A DNA stretch of 64,000 nucleotides from Dickeya fangzhongdai (GTDB lineage: Bacteria > Pseudomonadota > Gammaproteobacteria > Enterobacterales > Enterobacteriaceae). The stretch covers positions 1,240,001-1,304,000 of the forward strand of contig NZ_CP025003.1 in NCBI RefSeq assembly GCF_002812485.1, written 5' to 3'. The translations under genes and the position numbers were made by a program. Below are positions 19,007 through 30,528 of the stretch, piece after piece (the stretch's first letter is position 1; each line of letters starts with the position of its first letter). Below the pieces are notes generated by a model. That model did not search any database and had not been told where the DNA came from. It saw only the letters and a list, made by a program, of their open reading frames with translations.

Positions 19007-20074
19007 ATGCGTGTTGCCGATTTTTCGTTTGAATTGCCTGAGTCTCTGATTGCCCGTTATCCGCAGGCAAAACGCAGCGGTTGCCGTCTGTTGTCGCTGG
19101 ATGGCCCCACAGGCGCGCTCACGCACGGCGTCTTTACCGATCTGCTCGATAAATTACAGCCGGGCGATCTGCTGGTGTTCAACAATACCCGGGTGATTCC
19201 GGCGCGCCTGTTCGGACGTAAGGCCAGCGGCGGCAAGCTGGAAGTGCTGGTGGAACGAATGCTGGATGACCAGCGTGTGCTGGCGCATGTGCGCGCATCC
19301 AAGGCGCCGAAGCCCGGCACCGAACTGCTGCTCGGCGAAGATGAAAGCGTGAAAGCCACCATGCTGGAACGCCATGACGCGCTGTTCGAAATCCGCTTTG
19401 ACGATACGCGCGATGTGCTGACCATTCTCAATGACATCGGGCATATGCCGCTGCCACCCTATATTGACCGCCCCGATGAGGCGGCGGACCGAGAATTGTA
19501 CCAGACGGTGTATAGCCAGCGCCCCGGCGCGGTGGCGGCGCCGACCGCCGGTTTGCATTTCGACGAGCCGCTGCTGGCTGCGCTGAAAGAAAAAGGCGTG
19601 GAAATGGCCTTCGTTACCCTGCATGTCGGCGCCGGCACGTTCCAGCCGGTGCGGGTGGAGTCCATCGAAGATCACATCATGCACGCCGAGTATGCCGAGG
19701 TGCCGCAGGCGGTGGTGGATGCGGTGCTGGCCTGCAAAGCGCGCGGCAATCGCGTTATTGCGGTCGGCACTACCTCGGTACGTTCGCTGGAAAGCGCGGC
19801 TCAGGCCAGTACCGGGGAGGCTATCGCGCCGTTTTTCGGCGATACCCGTATCTTTATCTATCCCGGTTACCATTATCGGGTGGTGGATGCGCTGGTGACC
19901 AATTTCCACCTGCCGGAATCGACGCTGATTATGCTGGTTTCCGCATTCGCCGGTTACCGCCACACCATGACCGCTTACCGGCAGGCAGTGACTGAGCAAT
20001 ACCGCTTTTTCAGTTACGGAGATGCGATGTTCATCACCCGTAATCCGTCGGCGGAACAGGAGCAGGTGGGGTAG
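19007..20074 (+). CDS. queA: S-adenosylmethionine:tRNA ribosyltransferase-isomerase QueA
   Basis: 355 residues from ATG at 19007 ([16 protein letters not shown]), which matches the E. coli start; ATG at 19001 would add MV only. QueA transfers and isomerises the ribosyl part of S-adenosylmethionine onto preQ1 in tRNA to give epoxyqueuosine. [14 protein letters not shown] and [12 protein letters not shown] are hallmark motifs. It precedes tgt, the enzyme of the earlier step. The gene pair order queA-tgt-yajC-secD-secF is the conserved enteric one. Confidence 0.97.
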   Translation: MRVADFSFELPESLIARYPQAKRSGCRLLSLDGPTGALTHGVFTDLLDKLQPGDLLVFNNTRVIPARLFGRKASGGKLEVLVERMLDDQRVLAHVRASKAPKPGTELLLGEDESVKATMLERHDALFEIRFDDTRDVLTILNDIGHMPLPPYIDRPDEAADRELYQTVYSQRPGAVAAPTAGLHFDEPLLAALKEKGVEMAFVTLHVGAGTFQPVRVESIEDHIMHAEYAEVPQAVVDAVLACKARGNRVIAVGTTSVRSLESAAQASTGEAIAPFFGDTRIFIYPGYHYRVVDALVTNFHLPESTLIMLVSAFAGYRHTMTAYRQAVTEQYRFFSYGDAMFITRNPSAEQEQVG

Positions 20075-20170
20075 TCCGCCGTCGATTCATTTTCATGTTT
20101 CATACCGCAGGCCAGGTTCTGTGGGTATATCAATAACGTCATCAGACTGTTTTCTGATGCTGGAGGTTAA

Positions 20171-21334
<1,164 letters not shown>

Positions 21335-21363
21335 GCACGTTTGCGTGGCATGAACGTTTTACA

Positions 21364-21433
21364 GATAACTTTTCGTCTTGATAATTTTTTGTTTTGATAA
21401 CTTTTCGTGTTGATAACTGTTGTTTTGATAACT
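21364..21433 (+). repeat. Tandem 16-bp repeats between tgt and yajC
   Basis: Units begin with GATAA: 21364-21379 (16 bp), 21380-21395 (16), 21396-21411 (16), 21412-21426 (15), then a partial unit GATAACT at 21427-21433 that runs into AAAGAGG, the yajC ribosome binding site. Units 1 and 3 differ at one base (GATAACTTTTCGTCTT against GATAACTTTTCGTGTT). The tract is T-rich and holds no gene. Confidence 0.9.
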
Positions 21434-21448
21434 AAAGAGGACATTTAA

Positions 21449-21784
21449 ATGAGTTTTTTCATTTCCGACGCAGTGGCAGCAACCGCAGGTGCTCCGGCTC
21501 AGGGAAGCCCGTACTCTCTGGTGATTATGCTGGCCGTGTTCGGTCTGATTTTTTACTTCATGATCCTGCGCCCTCAGCAAAAACGTGCTAAGGAACACAA
21601 AAAGTTGATGGATTCGATCAGCAAAGGCGACGAAGTGCTGACCAACGGCGGCCTGGTGGGTCGTGTGACCAAAGTGGCTGATAATGGATTTATCACCATC
21701 GCCCTGAACGATACCAACGAAGTCGTGATCAAGCGTGACTACGTGACGTCCGTACTGCCGAAGGGTACCATGAAGGCCCTGTAA
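21449..21784 (+). CDS. yajC: Sec translocon accessory subunit YajC
   Basis: 111 residues. A short N-terminal tail is followed by one membrane helix (about 20-38, [16 protein letters not shown]), then the basic [14 protein letters not shown] stretch and a small cytoplasmic domain ([11 protein letters not shown]). It associates with SecD and SecF in the inner membrane. The ATG is preceded by AAAGAGGACAT. It begins the yajC-secD-secF operon. Confidence 0.97.
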   Translation: MSFFISDAVAATAGAPAQGSPYSLVIMLAVFGLIFYFMILRPQQKRAKEHKKLMDSISKGDEVLTNGGLVGRVTKVADNGFITIALNDTNEVVIKRDYVTSVLPKGTMKAL

Positions 21785-21812
21785 TTTTTCGACTTTCCCG
21801 AAGGGAACTACC

Positions 21813-23660
21813 GTGTTAAACCGCTATCCTCTGTGGAAGTACCTGATGCTGATCGTGGCGATCGTCATTGGTCTGCTCTACGCACTTCCTAACCTGTATG
21901 GTGAGGATCCGGCAATTCAGGTCACTGGCGCGCGAGGAACCGCCGCCAGTGAATCTACGCTGGTCCAGATCCAGAATGTTTTGAAAGAACAAAATGTCGC
22001 CAGCAAGTCTATTGCGCTGGAAAACGGTGCCATTCTCGCGCGCTTCTCCACGCCGGACGTACAGCTCCGCGCTCGTGAAGTTTTGCTGACCGCGCTGGGC
22101 GAGAAGTATGTGGTTGCGCTCAACCTGGCGCCCGCTACCCCTACCTGGCTGAGAATGCTGGGGGCGGAACCGATGAAACTGGGTCTTGACCTGCGTGGCG
22201 GCGTGCACTTCCTGATGGAAGTGGATATGGACACCGCGTTAGGCAAGCTGCAGGAGCAGACGATGGATTCCCTGCGCAGCGATCTGCGCGAGAAAGGCAT
22301 CCAGTATGCTTCTGTTCGCAAGTCAGACAATTATGGCGTGGACATTCTGTTCCGCGACGGCCAACTGCGTGACGACGCGGTCAATTACCTGACCTCCCGT
22401 CATCGCGATCTGGTGATCAATGCCAGCGGCAGCGATACGCTGCGTGCGGTCATGAGCGATGCCCGTCTGCGTGAAGCCCGCGAATATGCGGTGCAGCAGA
22501 ACATCAACATCCTGCGCAATCGCGTCAACCAGCTCGGCGTAGCCGAACCGCTGGTGCAGCGTCAGGGCGCCGACCGCATCGTGGTGGAACTGCCGGGGAT
22601 TCAGGATACCGCGCGCGCCAAAGAAATTCTGGGTGCGACCGCTACGCTGGAGTTCCGTCTGGTCAACAGCAATGTCGATCCAGCCGCGCTGAGCAGCGGC
22701 CGCGTGCCGGGCGACACCGAAGTGATGAATATGCGTGATGGCGGACCGGTGGCGCTGTACAAGCGCGTGATTCTGACCGGCGACCACATTACCGACTCCA
22801 CCTCCGGCAACGATGAATACAACCGTCCGCAGGTAAATATCTCGCTGGACAGCGCCGGCGGCAACATGATGTCCAACTTCACCAAGGACAACATCGGCAA
22901 ACCGATGGCGACCCTGTTCGTGGAGTATAAGGACAGCGGTAAGAAAGATGCCAACGGCCGCGCGATTCTGGAAAAACAGGAAGAGGTGATTAACGTCGCC
23001 ACTATCCAGTCCCGTCTGGGCAATAGCTTCCGTATTACCGGCATCAACAACCCGAACGAAGCCCGTCAGCTGTCACTGCTGCTGCGTGCCGGCGCGCTGA
23101 TTGCGCCGATTCAGATTGTGGAAGAACGCACCATCGGCCCAACCCTCGGTATGCAGAATATTACCCAGGGGCTGGAAGCCTGTCTGGCTGGCCTGGCCGT
23201 GTCGATCCTGTTCATGATCATCTTCTACAAGAAGTTCGGCATGATTGCGACGTCGGCTCTGCTGTCGAACCTGGTGCTGGTGGTCGGCATTATGTCGCTG
23301 TTGCCGGGGGCCACGCTGACCATGCCGGGGATCGCGGGTATCGTGTTAACCCTTGCGGTTGCGGTGGACGCCAACGTACTGATTAACGAGCGTATCAAAG
23401 AAGAGCTAAGCAACGGACGTTCCGTTCAGCAGGCGATCGACGAAGGTTACCGGGGCGCGTTCAGTTCCATCTTCGATGCGAACGTCACGACGCTGATTAA
23501 GGTCATTATCCTGTATGCGATCGGTACCGGCTCGATTAAAGGATTTGCGATTACGACCGGTATCGGCGTGGCGACGTCCATGTTTACTGCGATCGTGGGT
23601 ACCCGTGCCATCGTAAACCTGTTGTACGGCGGCAAACGCATCAAAAAGCTGTCTATCTGA
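21813..23660 (+). CDS. secD: Protein translocase subunit SecD
   Basis: 615 residues, GTG start with AAGGGA upstream. One N-terminal membrane helix (about 8-27) precedes the large periplasmic P1 domain. That domain includes the conserved [13 protein letters not shown] near residue 130. Five C-terminal helices (from about 450) contain [17 protein letters not shown], the RND-type proton-path region. With SecF it uses the proton gradient to help pull preproteins across the inner membrane. The gap to secF is 10 bp. Confidence 0.98.
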   Translation: MLNRYPLWKYLMLIVAIVIGLLYALPNLYGEDPAIQVTGARGTAASESTLVQIQNVLKEQNVASKSIALENGAILARFSTPDVQLRAREVLLTALGEKYVVALNLAPATPTWLRMLGAEPMKLGLDLRGGVHFLMEVDMDTALGKLQEQTMDSLRSDLREKGIQYASVRKSDNYGVDILFRDGQLRDDAVNYLTSRHRDLVINASGSDTLRAVMSDARLREAREYAVQQNINILRNRVNQLGVAEPLVQRQGADRIVVELPGIQDTARAKEILGATATLEFRLVNSNVDPAALSSGRVPGDTEVMNMRDGGPVALYKRVILTGDHITDSTSGNDEYNRPQVNISLDSAGGNMMSNFTKDNIGKPMATLFVEYKDSGKKDANGRAILEKQEEVINVATIQSRLGNSFRITGINNPNEARQLSLLLRAGALIAPIQIVEERTIGPTLGMQNITQGLEACLAGLAVSILFMIIFYKKFGMIATSALLSNLVLVVGIMSLLPGATLTMPGIAGIVLTLAVAVDANVLINERIKEELSNGRSVQQAIDEGYRGAFSSIFDANVTTLIKVIILYAIGTGSIKGFAITTGIGVATSMFTAIVGTRAIVNLLYGGKRIKKLSI

Positions 23661-23670
23661 GGAGTGCGTT

Positions 23671-24642
23671 GTGGCACAGGAATATACTGTTGAACAATTG
23701 AACTACGGCCGTAAAGTTTATGACTTTATGCGCTGGGACTACTGGGCCTTCGGCTTCTCCGGTTTGCTGCTGGTGCTGTCTATCGTCGTGATGGGCGTGC
23801 GCGGCTTCAACTGGGGGCTGGATTTTACCGGCGGCACGGTTATCGAAATTTCGCTGGAAAAATCCGTGGATCTGGAGCAGATGCGCGGGGCGCTGGAGAA
23901 AGCCGGCTTTGCCGATCCGTTGGTGCAGAACTTCGGCAGCAGCCGCGACATTATGGTGCGTATGCCGCCTGCTCAAGGTGAAACCGGCGGTCAGGTGCTG
24001 GGCAGCAAGGTTGTCAGCGTGATCAACGAAGCAACCAGCCAGAATGCAGCGGTTAAACGCATCGAGTTCGTCGGGCCGAGCGTGGGCGCGGATCTGGCGC
24101 AGACCGGCGCCATGGCATTGCTGGCGGCGTTAATCTGTATTTTGGTTTACGTCGGCTTCCGTTTTGAATGGCGTCTGGCTGCGGGTGTGGTTATCGCGCT
24201 GGCGCACGACGTTATCATCACCATGGGCGTGCTGTCGCTGTTCTCTGTTGAAATCGACCTGACTATTGTGGCGTCGCTGATGTCGGTCATCGGCTACTCG
24301 CTGAACGACAGCATCGTGGTTTCTGACCGTATTCGTGAAAACTTCCGCAAGATCCGCCGCGGTACGCCTTACGAGATTTTCAACGTGTCGTTGACCCAAA
24401 CGCTGCACCGGACCTTGATCACGTCGGGGACGACGTTAGTGGTTATCCTGATGTTGTATCTGTTCGGCGGCGCGATGCTGCAGGGGTTCTCGCTGACGAT
24501 GCTGATCGGTATCACCATCGGTACGGCATCCTCTATCTATGTGGCATCCGCTCTGGCGCTCAAGCTGGGTATGAAGCGCGAGCATATGCTGGTGCAGAAA
24601 GTGGAAAAAGAAGGCGCGGACCAGCCGTCGTTGCTGCCGTAA
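23671..24642 (+). CDS. secF: Protein translocase subunit SecF
   Basis: 323 residues, GTG start with GAGGAG just upstream. Six predicted helices and one periplasmic loop. Family motifs are [10 protein letters not shown] near 50, [14 protein letters not shown] near 130 and [20 protein letters not shown] near 210. It is the partner of SecD. It ends the operon at a strong terminator. In E. coli yajD and tsx follow; both are missing here. Confidence 0.98.
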   Translation: MAQEYTVEQLNYGRKVYDFMRWDYWAFGFSGLLLVLSIVVMGVRGFNWGLDFTGGTVIEISLEKSVDLEQMRGALEKAGFADPLVQNFGSSRDIMVRMPPAQGETGGQVLGSKVVSVINEATSQNAAVKRIEFVGPSVGADLAQTGAMALLAALICILVYVGFRFEWRLAAGVVIALAHDVIITMGVLSLFSVEIDLTIVASLMSVIGYSLNDSIVVSDRIRENFRKIRRGTPYEIFNVSLTQTLHRTLITSGTTLVVILMLYLFGGAMLQGFSLTMLIGITIGTASSIYVASALALKLGMKREHMLVQKVEKEGADQPSLLP

Positions 24643-24674
24643 CCGCTTTTTCACTGCCCGGAATTGCAAACACA

Positions 24675-24700
24675 AACCCCGCCATTCGGCGGGGTTTTCT
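24675..24700 (+). terminator. Intrinsic terminator of yajC-secD-secF
   Basis: AACCCCGCC (24675-24683), loop ATTC, GGCGGGGTT (24688-24696), then TTCTT. Confidence 0.93.
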
Positions 24701-24732
24701 TATGGTCGACGCTGGGGGCCGATTCAGGGTTG

Positions 24733-25293
24733 TCACTGACTCGGTTCGCTGCGACGCAGCGTAGGGTCCGCCGCCACATCATGCACCCGCACGAAACCGA
24801 GCTGCTCCGGCGTCAGGCCGGAAAGCCGCACCTCTACCGTGATTTCCGAGACCGGCGTCAGCGTTGGCGGGATAGTCAGCCACTGAGTCTGCGTGTCGCC
24901 GGTTAACGGCTTACCGCTGACCGGGTCAAGCGCTCCCCAGTCAAGTTGCGCGCGGAAGGCCGTTAACGTCAGCGTGTTCATGGTGCGGATAGTCAGCAAA
25001 GCGCGCGTGCCGTTGGCTTCCGGCTCAACCTTGCTGAGTTCCAGACTTAACTTGCCGATGCTGCTGTCGAGCAATGCCCGATTGTAGGCGGCAGGCAGCA
25101 AATAAACGCCGGAGGTGGAGTTGGCGTTTAACGTATTCTGCTGTTCCAGCGCCACGGCGCGGTTGGTGAGGTCGCGCAGTTTCTGGTTAATCTGACCAAG
25201 TTCGTTCTGTACGCGGGTGGTTTGCGGCTGCGCACATCCGGCGAGCAGCACCATGACGGATAATATCGGGATAACGCGGCGGTGAAAAATCAT
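24733..25293 (-). CDS. yajI: DUF3251 lipoprotein YajI
   Basis: 186 residues from the ATG at 25293, chosen because it opens a lipoprotein signal peptide (MIFHRRVIPILSVMVLLAGC) with lipobox LAGC and because GGGAGA lies before it; a longer frame reaching 25548 runs through the ERIC element and is spurious. The mature part starts with a short coiled coil (ELGQINQKLRDLTNRAVALEQ) and then the DUF3251 beta-rich domain. Function is unknown; E. coli YajI is at the same place between secF and nrdR. The second residue after the cysteine is not aspartate, so outer-membrane sorting is expected. Confidence 0.85.
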   Translation of the reverse strand: MIFHRRVIPILSVMVLLAGCAQPQTTRVQNELGQINQKLRDLTNRAVALEQQNTLNANSTSGVYLLPAAYNRALLDSSIGKLSLELSKVEPEANGTRALLTIRTMNTLTLTAFRAQLDWGALDPVSGKPLTGDTQTQWLTIPPTLTPVSEITVEVRLSGLTPEQLGFVRVHDVAADPTLRRSEPSQ

Positions 25294-25351
25294 ATCCTGT
25301 TTCTCCCTAAGCCCTTGGCGGGTCATTTCATTATTCGATTTAATATCAGTG

Positions 25352-25478
25352 TATACCCAAAATAATTCGAGTTGCAGGAAGGCGGCAATCGAACGAATCC
25401 CCAGGAGCTTACACAAGTAAGTGACTGGGGTGAGTGAGAGCAGCCAACGCACCTGCAACTTGAAGTATGACGGGTATA
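25352..25478. repeat. ERIC element (enterobacterial repetitive intergenic consensus), 127 bp
   Basis: The element begins TATACCC and ends GGGTATA and is 127 bp, the canonical ERIC length. The core AATCCCCAGGAGCTTAC followed by AAGTAAGTGACTGGGGTGAG is the segment used in ERIC-PCR primers. The terminal arms (with GTTGCAGG and CCTGCAAC inside them) are nearly complementary, so the transcript can fold into one long imperfect hairpin. It stands between yajI and mgtA, both on the minus strand. Confidence 0.97.
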
Positions 25479-25596
25479 GACGTGATTTGTTGTCTCTTAT
25501 AGTGAATGACGTTTTGGGAAAAAAGGTAAGCAGAACAGGCTGAATCAAGAGAGGAAATCAGGGCGCAGCGGTAATCAGCCGCTGCGCCGGTTGTTG

Positions 25597-28308
25597 TTAT
25601 TGCCAGCCGTAGCGGCGGGCAAAGAAGCCTTTCATCGCCTGAGTGAGCAGCAGATAACCGCTCAGGATCGCCAGCAGCCACGGGAAGTAGCTTAATGGCA
25701 GCGCCTGCAGCTGCAGGAAGCCGGCCAGCGGCGAGAACACCAGCCCGATGCCGGTCGCCATGATTAACAACGTCATCACCATCACCGGCCAGGACGGACG
25801 GCTCTGGATGAACGGGATGCGGCGGGTACGGATCATGTGCACAATCAGCGTTTGCGACAACAGTCCTTCAATAAACCAGCCGGACTGGAACAGCGTCTGA
25901 GAATCCAGCGTGTTGGCGTGGAAGAACCACCACATCAGCGAGAACGTCAGAACGTCGAAAATAGAGCTGATCGGGCCGAAGAACACCATAAACCGCCCGA
26001 GATCGCCGGCATTCCAGCGCTGCGGTTTTTTGACCTGATCGTCGTCCACATTGTCGAACGGGATGGCGATCTGCGAAATATCGTACATCAGGTTCTGGAT
26101 CAACAGGTGCAGCGGCAGCATCGGCAGAAACGGCAGGAAAGCGCTGGCGATCAGCACGCTGAAGACGTTGCCGAAGTTGGAACTGGCGGTCATCTTGATG
26201 TATTTCAGCATGTTGACGAAGGTGCGTCGGCCTTCGATGACGCCTTCTTCCAGCACCATCAGGCTTTTTTCCAGCAGGATAATATCTGCCGCCTCGCGGG
26301 CGATATCCACCGCCGAATCCACCGAAATACCGATATCTGCCGCCCGCAGCGCCGGCGCGTCATTGATGCCGTCGCCCATGAAACCGACCACGTGGCCTTC
26401 CGAACGCAGCAGGCGCACAATCCGCTCTTTGTGCAGCGGCGTCAGGCGGGCAAACAGCGTGGTGTCGCGGGCTGCGTGCGCCAGTTGGTCATCGCTTAAG
26501 GCGTCGACGTCGCGGCCGGTCAGGACGCCGGTCAGTTCAATATCCACTTCACGGCACACCTTGGCGGCTACCAGTTCGCTGTCGCCGGTGAGGATTTTCA
26601 CCGTCACGCCGTGGTCTTTCAGCGCCTTCAGCGCAGGCGCGGTGCTCTCTTTCGGCGGATCGAGAAAAGCGATATAGCCTTCCAGAATCAGGTCGGATTC
26701 ATCCACCCGGCCGTAATCCTGACGATCGGCGGGCATTACTTTGCTGGCGACTGCCACTACGCGCAGTCCCTGACGGTTAAGGTCATCCGTTAAATGGCGG
26801 ATGCGCGACAACAGGGGCGCATCCAGCGGCAACAGTTGCTCGCCGTGACGCACCCGAGCGCAGGCGCCAAGGGTTTCTTCCAGCGCGCCTTTACAGATCA
26901 GCCAGTGCTCGTCATCGTTTTCCGCCACCACCACCGACATGCGGCGGCGCTCAAAATCAAACGGGATTTCGTCCACTTTGCGCCAGCGGGACAAGGCGAC
27001 CTGTTGTTCCTGCGGCGGGATTCCCTCCAGCACCGCCTGATCCAGCAAATTGCGCAACCCGGTCTGGTAGGCGCTGTTCAGCCAGGCGTGGCGCAGCACC
27101 CGCTGGCTGGCGTTGCCAAACGCATCGGTATGGCATTCCAGCACGATCTTATCCTGCGTCAGCGTGCCGGTCTTGTCGGTACACAGGATATCCATAGCGC
27201 CGAAGTTCTGGATGGCATCCAGGCGTTTGACGATGACTTTTTGACGCGACAGTTTGACTGCGCCTTTAGCCAGCGTCGAGGTGACGATCATCGGCAGCAT
27301 TTCCGGCGTCAGACCGACGGCGACCGACAGGGCGAACAGCGCGGCTTCCCACCAGTCGCCTTTGGTGTAGCCATTGATAAGCAACACAATCGGCGTCATC
27401 ACCAGCATGAAACGGATCAGCAGCCAGCTGACGCGACTGATGCCTTGCTGGAAGGCGTTTGCTTCGCCGGGCTGCTGCACCACGCGGCCGGCCAACTGGC
27501 CGAACCAGGTATTGCCGCCGGTGGCAATCACCATCGCCAGCGCGGTGCCGCTGACCACGTTGGTGCCCATAAAGCAGAGCGTGTCGCATTCCAGCGCCGC
27601 CGCTTGCTCGCTCTGGCGGCTGTGCGCCACTTTTTCCACCGGCAGCGATTCGCCGGTCAGCGATGCCTGGCTGATGAACAGATCACGGGCCTGCAGGATA
27701 CGCAGGTCGGCCGGGATCATGTCGCCCGCCGCCAGTTTGACGATATCGCCCGGCACCAGTTGATCCAATGGAATGTCCTGATAGTCGCTGTAACCGGTCT
27801 GGGTATCGCTGCGCAGCACGGTCACCTTGTTGCTGACCATCGCTTTCAGCGCATCGGCGGCTTTGCCGGAACGCGCTTCCTGAATGAAATTAAGCAGGGT
27901 GGAAATCAGCACCATCAGCGCGATGACCAGCGCGGCGGTCAGGTCTTCCGTGGCGTAAGAAATCAGGCCCAGCAATGTCAGCAGCAGGTTGAACGGGTTG
28001 CGATAGCAACGCCATAAGTGTCGCCACCAGGGCGCTGCTTGCTCGCCGGGAATCCGGTTATCGCCGTGGCGCACCCGCGCCTGCTCGGCTTCAGCCGGCA
28101 GCAACCCTTCAGGATGGCTATTGAATTCCTGATACAGGCTGGTTTCGTCAAGACGCGCCAGACGCAGACAACGCGACGCCATAGCGTCGCTCATGGCCTG
28201 ACCGACGGTCGCTTTTCCGTCCGGCATGGGATCGCGCTGGAACAGACGACGCGGCAAATGATGACCGAGCTGTGAGAGCCATTGCTGTGTGAGTCGAATT
28301 AAACGCAT
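25597..28308 (-). CDS. mgtA: Magnesium-importing P-type ATPase MgtA
   Basis: 903 residues of the P3B ATPase group. The phosphorylated aspartate is D378 in DILCTDKTGTLT. LTGESLPVEK (actuator domain), KGALEETLGACARVRHG (nucleotide domain) and GDGINDAPALRAADIGISVDSAVDIAREAADIILLEK (hinge) follow in order, here quoted only as landmarks around residues 215, 480 and 640. About ten membrane helices. It takes up Mg2+ with the gradient. The long 5' leader carries an MgtL-type peptide and two hairpins, so leader control by magnesium and proline is expected. In E. coli mgtA lies elsewhere on the chromosome. Confidence 0.96.
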   Translation of the reverse strand: MRLIRLTQQWLSQLGHHLPRRLFQRDPMPDGKATVGQAMSDAMASRCLRLARLDETSLYQEFNSHPEGLLPAEAEQARVRHGDNRIPGEQAAPWWRHLWRCYRNPFNLLLTLLGLISYATEDLTAALVIALMVLISTLLNFIQEARSGKAADALKAMVSNKVTVLRSDTQTGYSDYQDIPLDQLVPGDIVKLAAGDMIPADLRILQARDLFISQASLTGESLPVEKVAHSRQSEQAAALECDTLCFMGTNVVSGTALAMVIATGGNTWFGQLAGRVVQQPGEANAFQQGISRVSWLLIRFMLVMTPIVLLINGYTKGDWWEAALFALSVAVGLTPEMLPMIVTSTLAKGAVKLSRQKVIVKRLDAIQNFGAMDILCTDKTGTLTQDKIVLECHTDAFGNASQRVLRHAWLNSAYQTGLRNLLDQAVLEGIPPQEQQVALSRWRKVDEIPFDFERRRMSVVVAENDDEHWLICKGALEETLGACARVRHGEQLLPLDAPLLSRIRHLTDDLNRQGLRVVAVASKVMPADRQDYGRVDESDLILEGYIAFLDPPKESTAPALKALKDHGVTVKILTGDSELVAAKVCREVDIELTGVLTGRDVDALSDDQLAHAARDTTLFARLTPLHKERIVRLLRSEGHVVGFMGDGINDAPALRAADIGISVDSAVDIAREAADIILLEKSLMVLEEGVIEGRRTFVNMLKYIKMTASSNFGNVFSVLIASAFLPFLPMLPLHLLIQNLMYDISQIAIPFDNVDDDQVKKPQRWNAGDLGRFMVFFGPISSIFDVLTFSLMWWFFHANTLDSQTLFQSGWFIEGLLSQTLIVHMIRTRRIPFIQSRPSWPVMVMTLLIMATGIGLVFSPLAGFLQLQALPLSYFPWLLAILSGYLLLTQAMKGFFARRYGWQ

Positions 28309-28322
28309 ACAAATATCTCCCT

Positions 28323-28347
28323 GCCGCAGCCAGAGAAGGGCTGCGGC
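28323..28347 (-). promoter_or_regulatory. Hairpin adjoining the mgtA ribosome binding site
   Basis: GCCGCAGCC (28323-28331) and GGCTGCGGC (28339-28347) form a perfect 9-bp stem with a 7-base loop. On the minus strand the stem ends one or two bases before GGGAGA, the mgtA ribosome binding site. It may influence translation or may stabilise the leader end. Confidence 0.6.
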
Positions 28348-28417
28348 CTGATAACACGCAGAGGCAACCCATCCGCGTGTGGCTTATAACGCAATCAGCA
28401 GGGACGATCGGGGCGTC

Positions 28418-28449
28418 GCTGCCTTGCCTGTAGTAACCGGCAAGGCAGC
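28418..28449 (-). promoter_or_regulatory. mgtA leader hairpin
   Basis: GCTGCCTTGCC (28418-28428) and GGCAAGGCAGC (28439-28449) form a perfect 11-bp stem with a 10-base loop. It begins 12 bases after the stop codon of the leader peptide on the minus strand. No T-run follows, so it is not a simple intrinsic terminator; in E. coli and Salmonella the comparable leader stems switch under control of mgtL translation and Rho. Confidence 0.65.
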
Positions 28450-28461
28450 GTAAAAGCTGAC

Positions 28462-28512
28462 TTACCGGTGAATGACGCTTTGTCCTGGGTGAGGATTAGG
28501 GTCAGGTCCCAT
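28462..28512 (-). CDS. mgtL: MgtL-type leader peptide of mgtA
   Basis: A 16-codon frame reads MGPDPNPHPGQSVIHR and stops with TAA. It shares the x-P-D-P-x-P-x-P core of E. coli/Salmonella MgtL (MEPDPTPLP...). In those species this acidic-proline run destabilises ribosomes at low Mg2+ or stalls them at low proline, and so allows transcription to reach mgtA. GGAG lies 12 bases before the ATG. It lies about 150 bp ahead of the mgtA start, on the same strand, with a strong hairpin just after it. A longer frame of 72 codons in another phase (28395-28613) overlaps it but has no family support. Confidence 0.85.
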   Translation of the reverse strand: MGPDPNPHPGQSVIHR

Positions 28513-29227
<715 letters not shown>

Positions 29228-29295
29228 CAGCGCGTTGGTTTTTTTTTACGCATCGCGCGCTCCCTATATGGCTCTGAATCCAGGATACGCACAGG

Positions 29296-30408
29296 ATGGC
29301 TACACACGCTGATGAATTTTACATGGCCCGCGCGCTGGAGCTTGCTCGCCGCGGGCGCTTCACGACGGCGCCGAACCCGAACGTCGGGTGCGTGATCGTC
29401 AGAGATGACGAGATCGTGGGGGAAGGGTATCACCAGAAAGCGGGTGAGCCGCATGCGGAAGTGCATGCGCTGCGCATGGCGGGCGACAAAGCGCGCGGCG
29501 CCACCGCCTATGTGACGCTTGAGCCGTGCAGTCATCACGGCCGCACGCCTCCGTGCGCCGATGCGTTGATCGCAGCCGGTGTGGCGCGGGTAGTGGCGGC
29601 GATGCAGGACCCGAATCCGCAGGTGGCTGGTCGCGGTCTGCACCGTCTGCAACAGGCCGGCATCGAGGTGCGGCACAGTGTGATGATGGAACAGGCGGAA
29701 AAAATTAACCGGGGCTTTCTGAAACGGATGCGCACCGGTTTCCCTTACGTGCAGCTTAAACTCGGCGCCTCGCTGGATGGCCGTACGGCGATGGCGTCCG
29801 GCGAAAGCCAGTGGATCACGTCGCCGCAGTCCCGCCAGGATGTGCAGCGTTTTCGGGCGCAGAGTTCGGCGATCCTCAGCAGCAGCGCCACCGTGCTGGC
29901 GGATGACCCGTCGCTGACCGTGCGCTGGTCGGAACTGGATGCGGATACCCAGCGGCTTTACCCTGAAAACGCCGTGCGCCAGCCGGTGCGCGTCATTGTC
30001 GACAGCCAGTCGCGCGTGACCCCGCAGCATCGTCTGGTCAGCCAGCCGGGACAAACCTGGCTGGCGCGTCCGCGTCAGGATGGTCAGTCATGGCCGGACG
30101 GCGTGGAGCAACTGGATATGCCGCTGCACGGCGGCGGCATTGATTTGGTCGCCCTGATGATGTCGCTGGGCAAACGTCAGATCAATACGGTGTGGGTGGA
30201 AGCGGGCCCTCGTCTGGCCGGCGCATTGTTGCAGGCCGGCGTGGTGGATGAGCTGATCGTCTATCTCGCGCCCAGATTGCTGGGGGAAGTGGCCCGGCCG
30301 CTGTGCGTGCTGCCGGGGCTGGAGCAGCTGTCGCAGGCGCCCGCGTTTGCTATGACGGATCTCTGTCAGGTGGGGCCGGATATCCGCCTGACGCTGAAGC
30401 CTCAATAA
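29296..30408 (+). CDS. ribD: Bifunctional riboflavin deaminase/reductase RibD
   Basis: 370 residues. The N-terminal deaminase domain has zinc motifs PHAEVHAL (H-A-E) and PCSHHGRTPPCADAL. The C-terminal reductase domain starts near 150 with PYVQLKLGASLDGRTAMASGES landmarks and ends LRPQ-like. It carries out the second and third steps of riboflavin synthesis: deamination of the GTP-derived pyrimidine, then NADPH reduction of its ribosyl group. Next comes ribH in the same pathway. Confidence 0.97.
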   Translation: MATHADEFYMARALELARRGRFTTAPNPNVGCVIVRDDEIVGEGYHQKAGEPHAEVHALRMAGDKARGATAYVTLEPCSHHGRTPPCADALIAAGVARVVAAMQDPNPQVAGRGLHRLQQAGIEVRHSVMMEQAEKINRGFLKRMRTGFPYVQLKLGASLDGRTAMASGESQWITSPQSRQDVQRFRAQSSAILSSSATVLADDPSLTVRWSELDADTQRLYPENAVRQPVRVIVDSQSRVTPQHRLVSQPGQTWLARPRQDGQSWPDGVEQLDMPLHGGGIDLVALMMSLGKRQINTVWVEAGPRLAGALLQAGVVDELIVYLAPRLLGEVARPLCVLPGLEQLSQAPAFAMTDLCQVGPDIRLTLKPQ

Positions 30409-30528
30409 CACATCCCTGCGCGTGTCATGCGATGGATAGCCGCCACTGGGTCAAAAGCGGATACGCGCCCGGAAGAATATGATAGAATCCGCCCCCCTGC
30501 GGGGTCGTAAAACAGTCAAAGGAAAGCT

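Noticed and set aside
25294..25548. N-terminal extension of yajI
   Set aside because: It translates the ERIC element; the ATG at 25293 gives a proper lipoprotein signal peptide.
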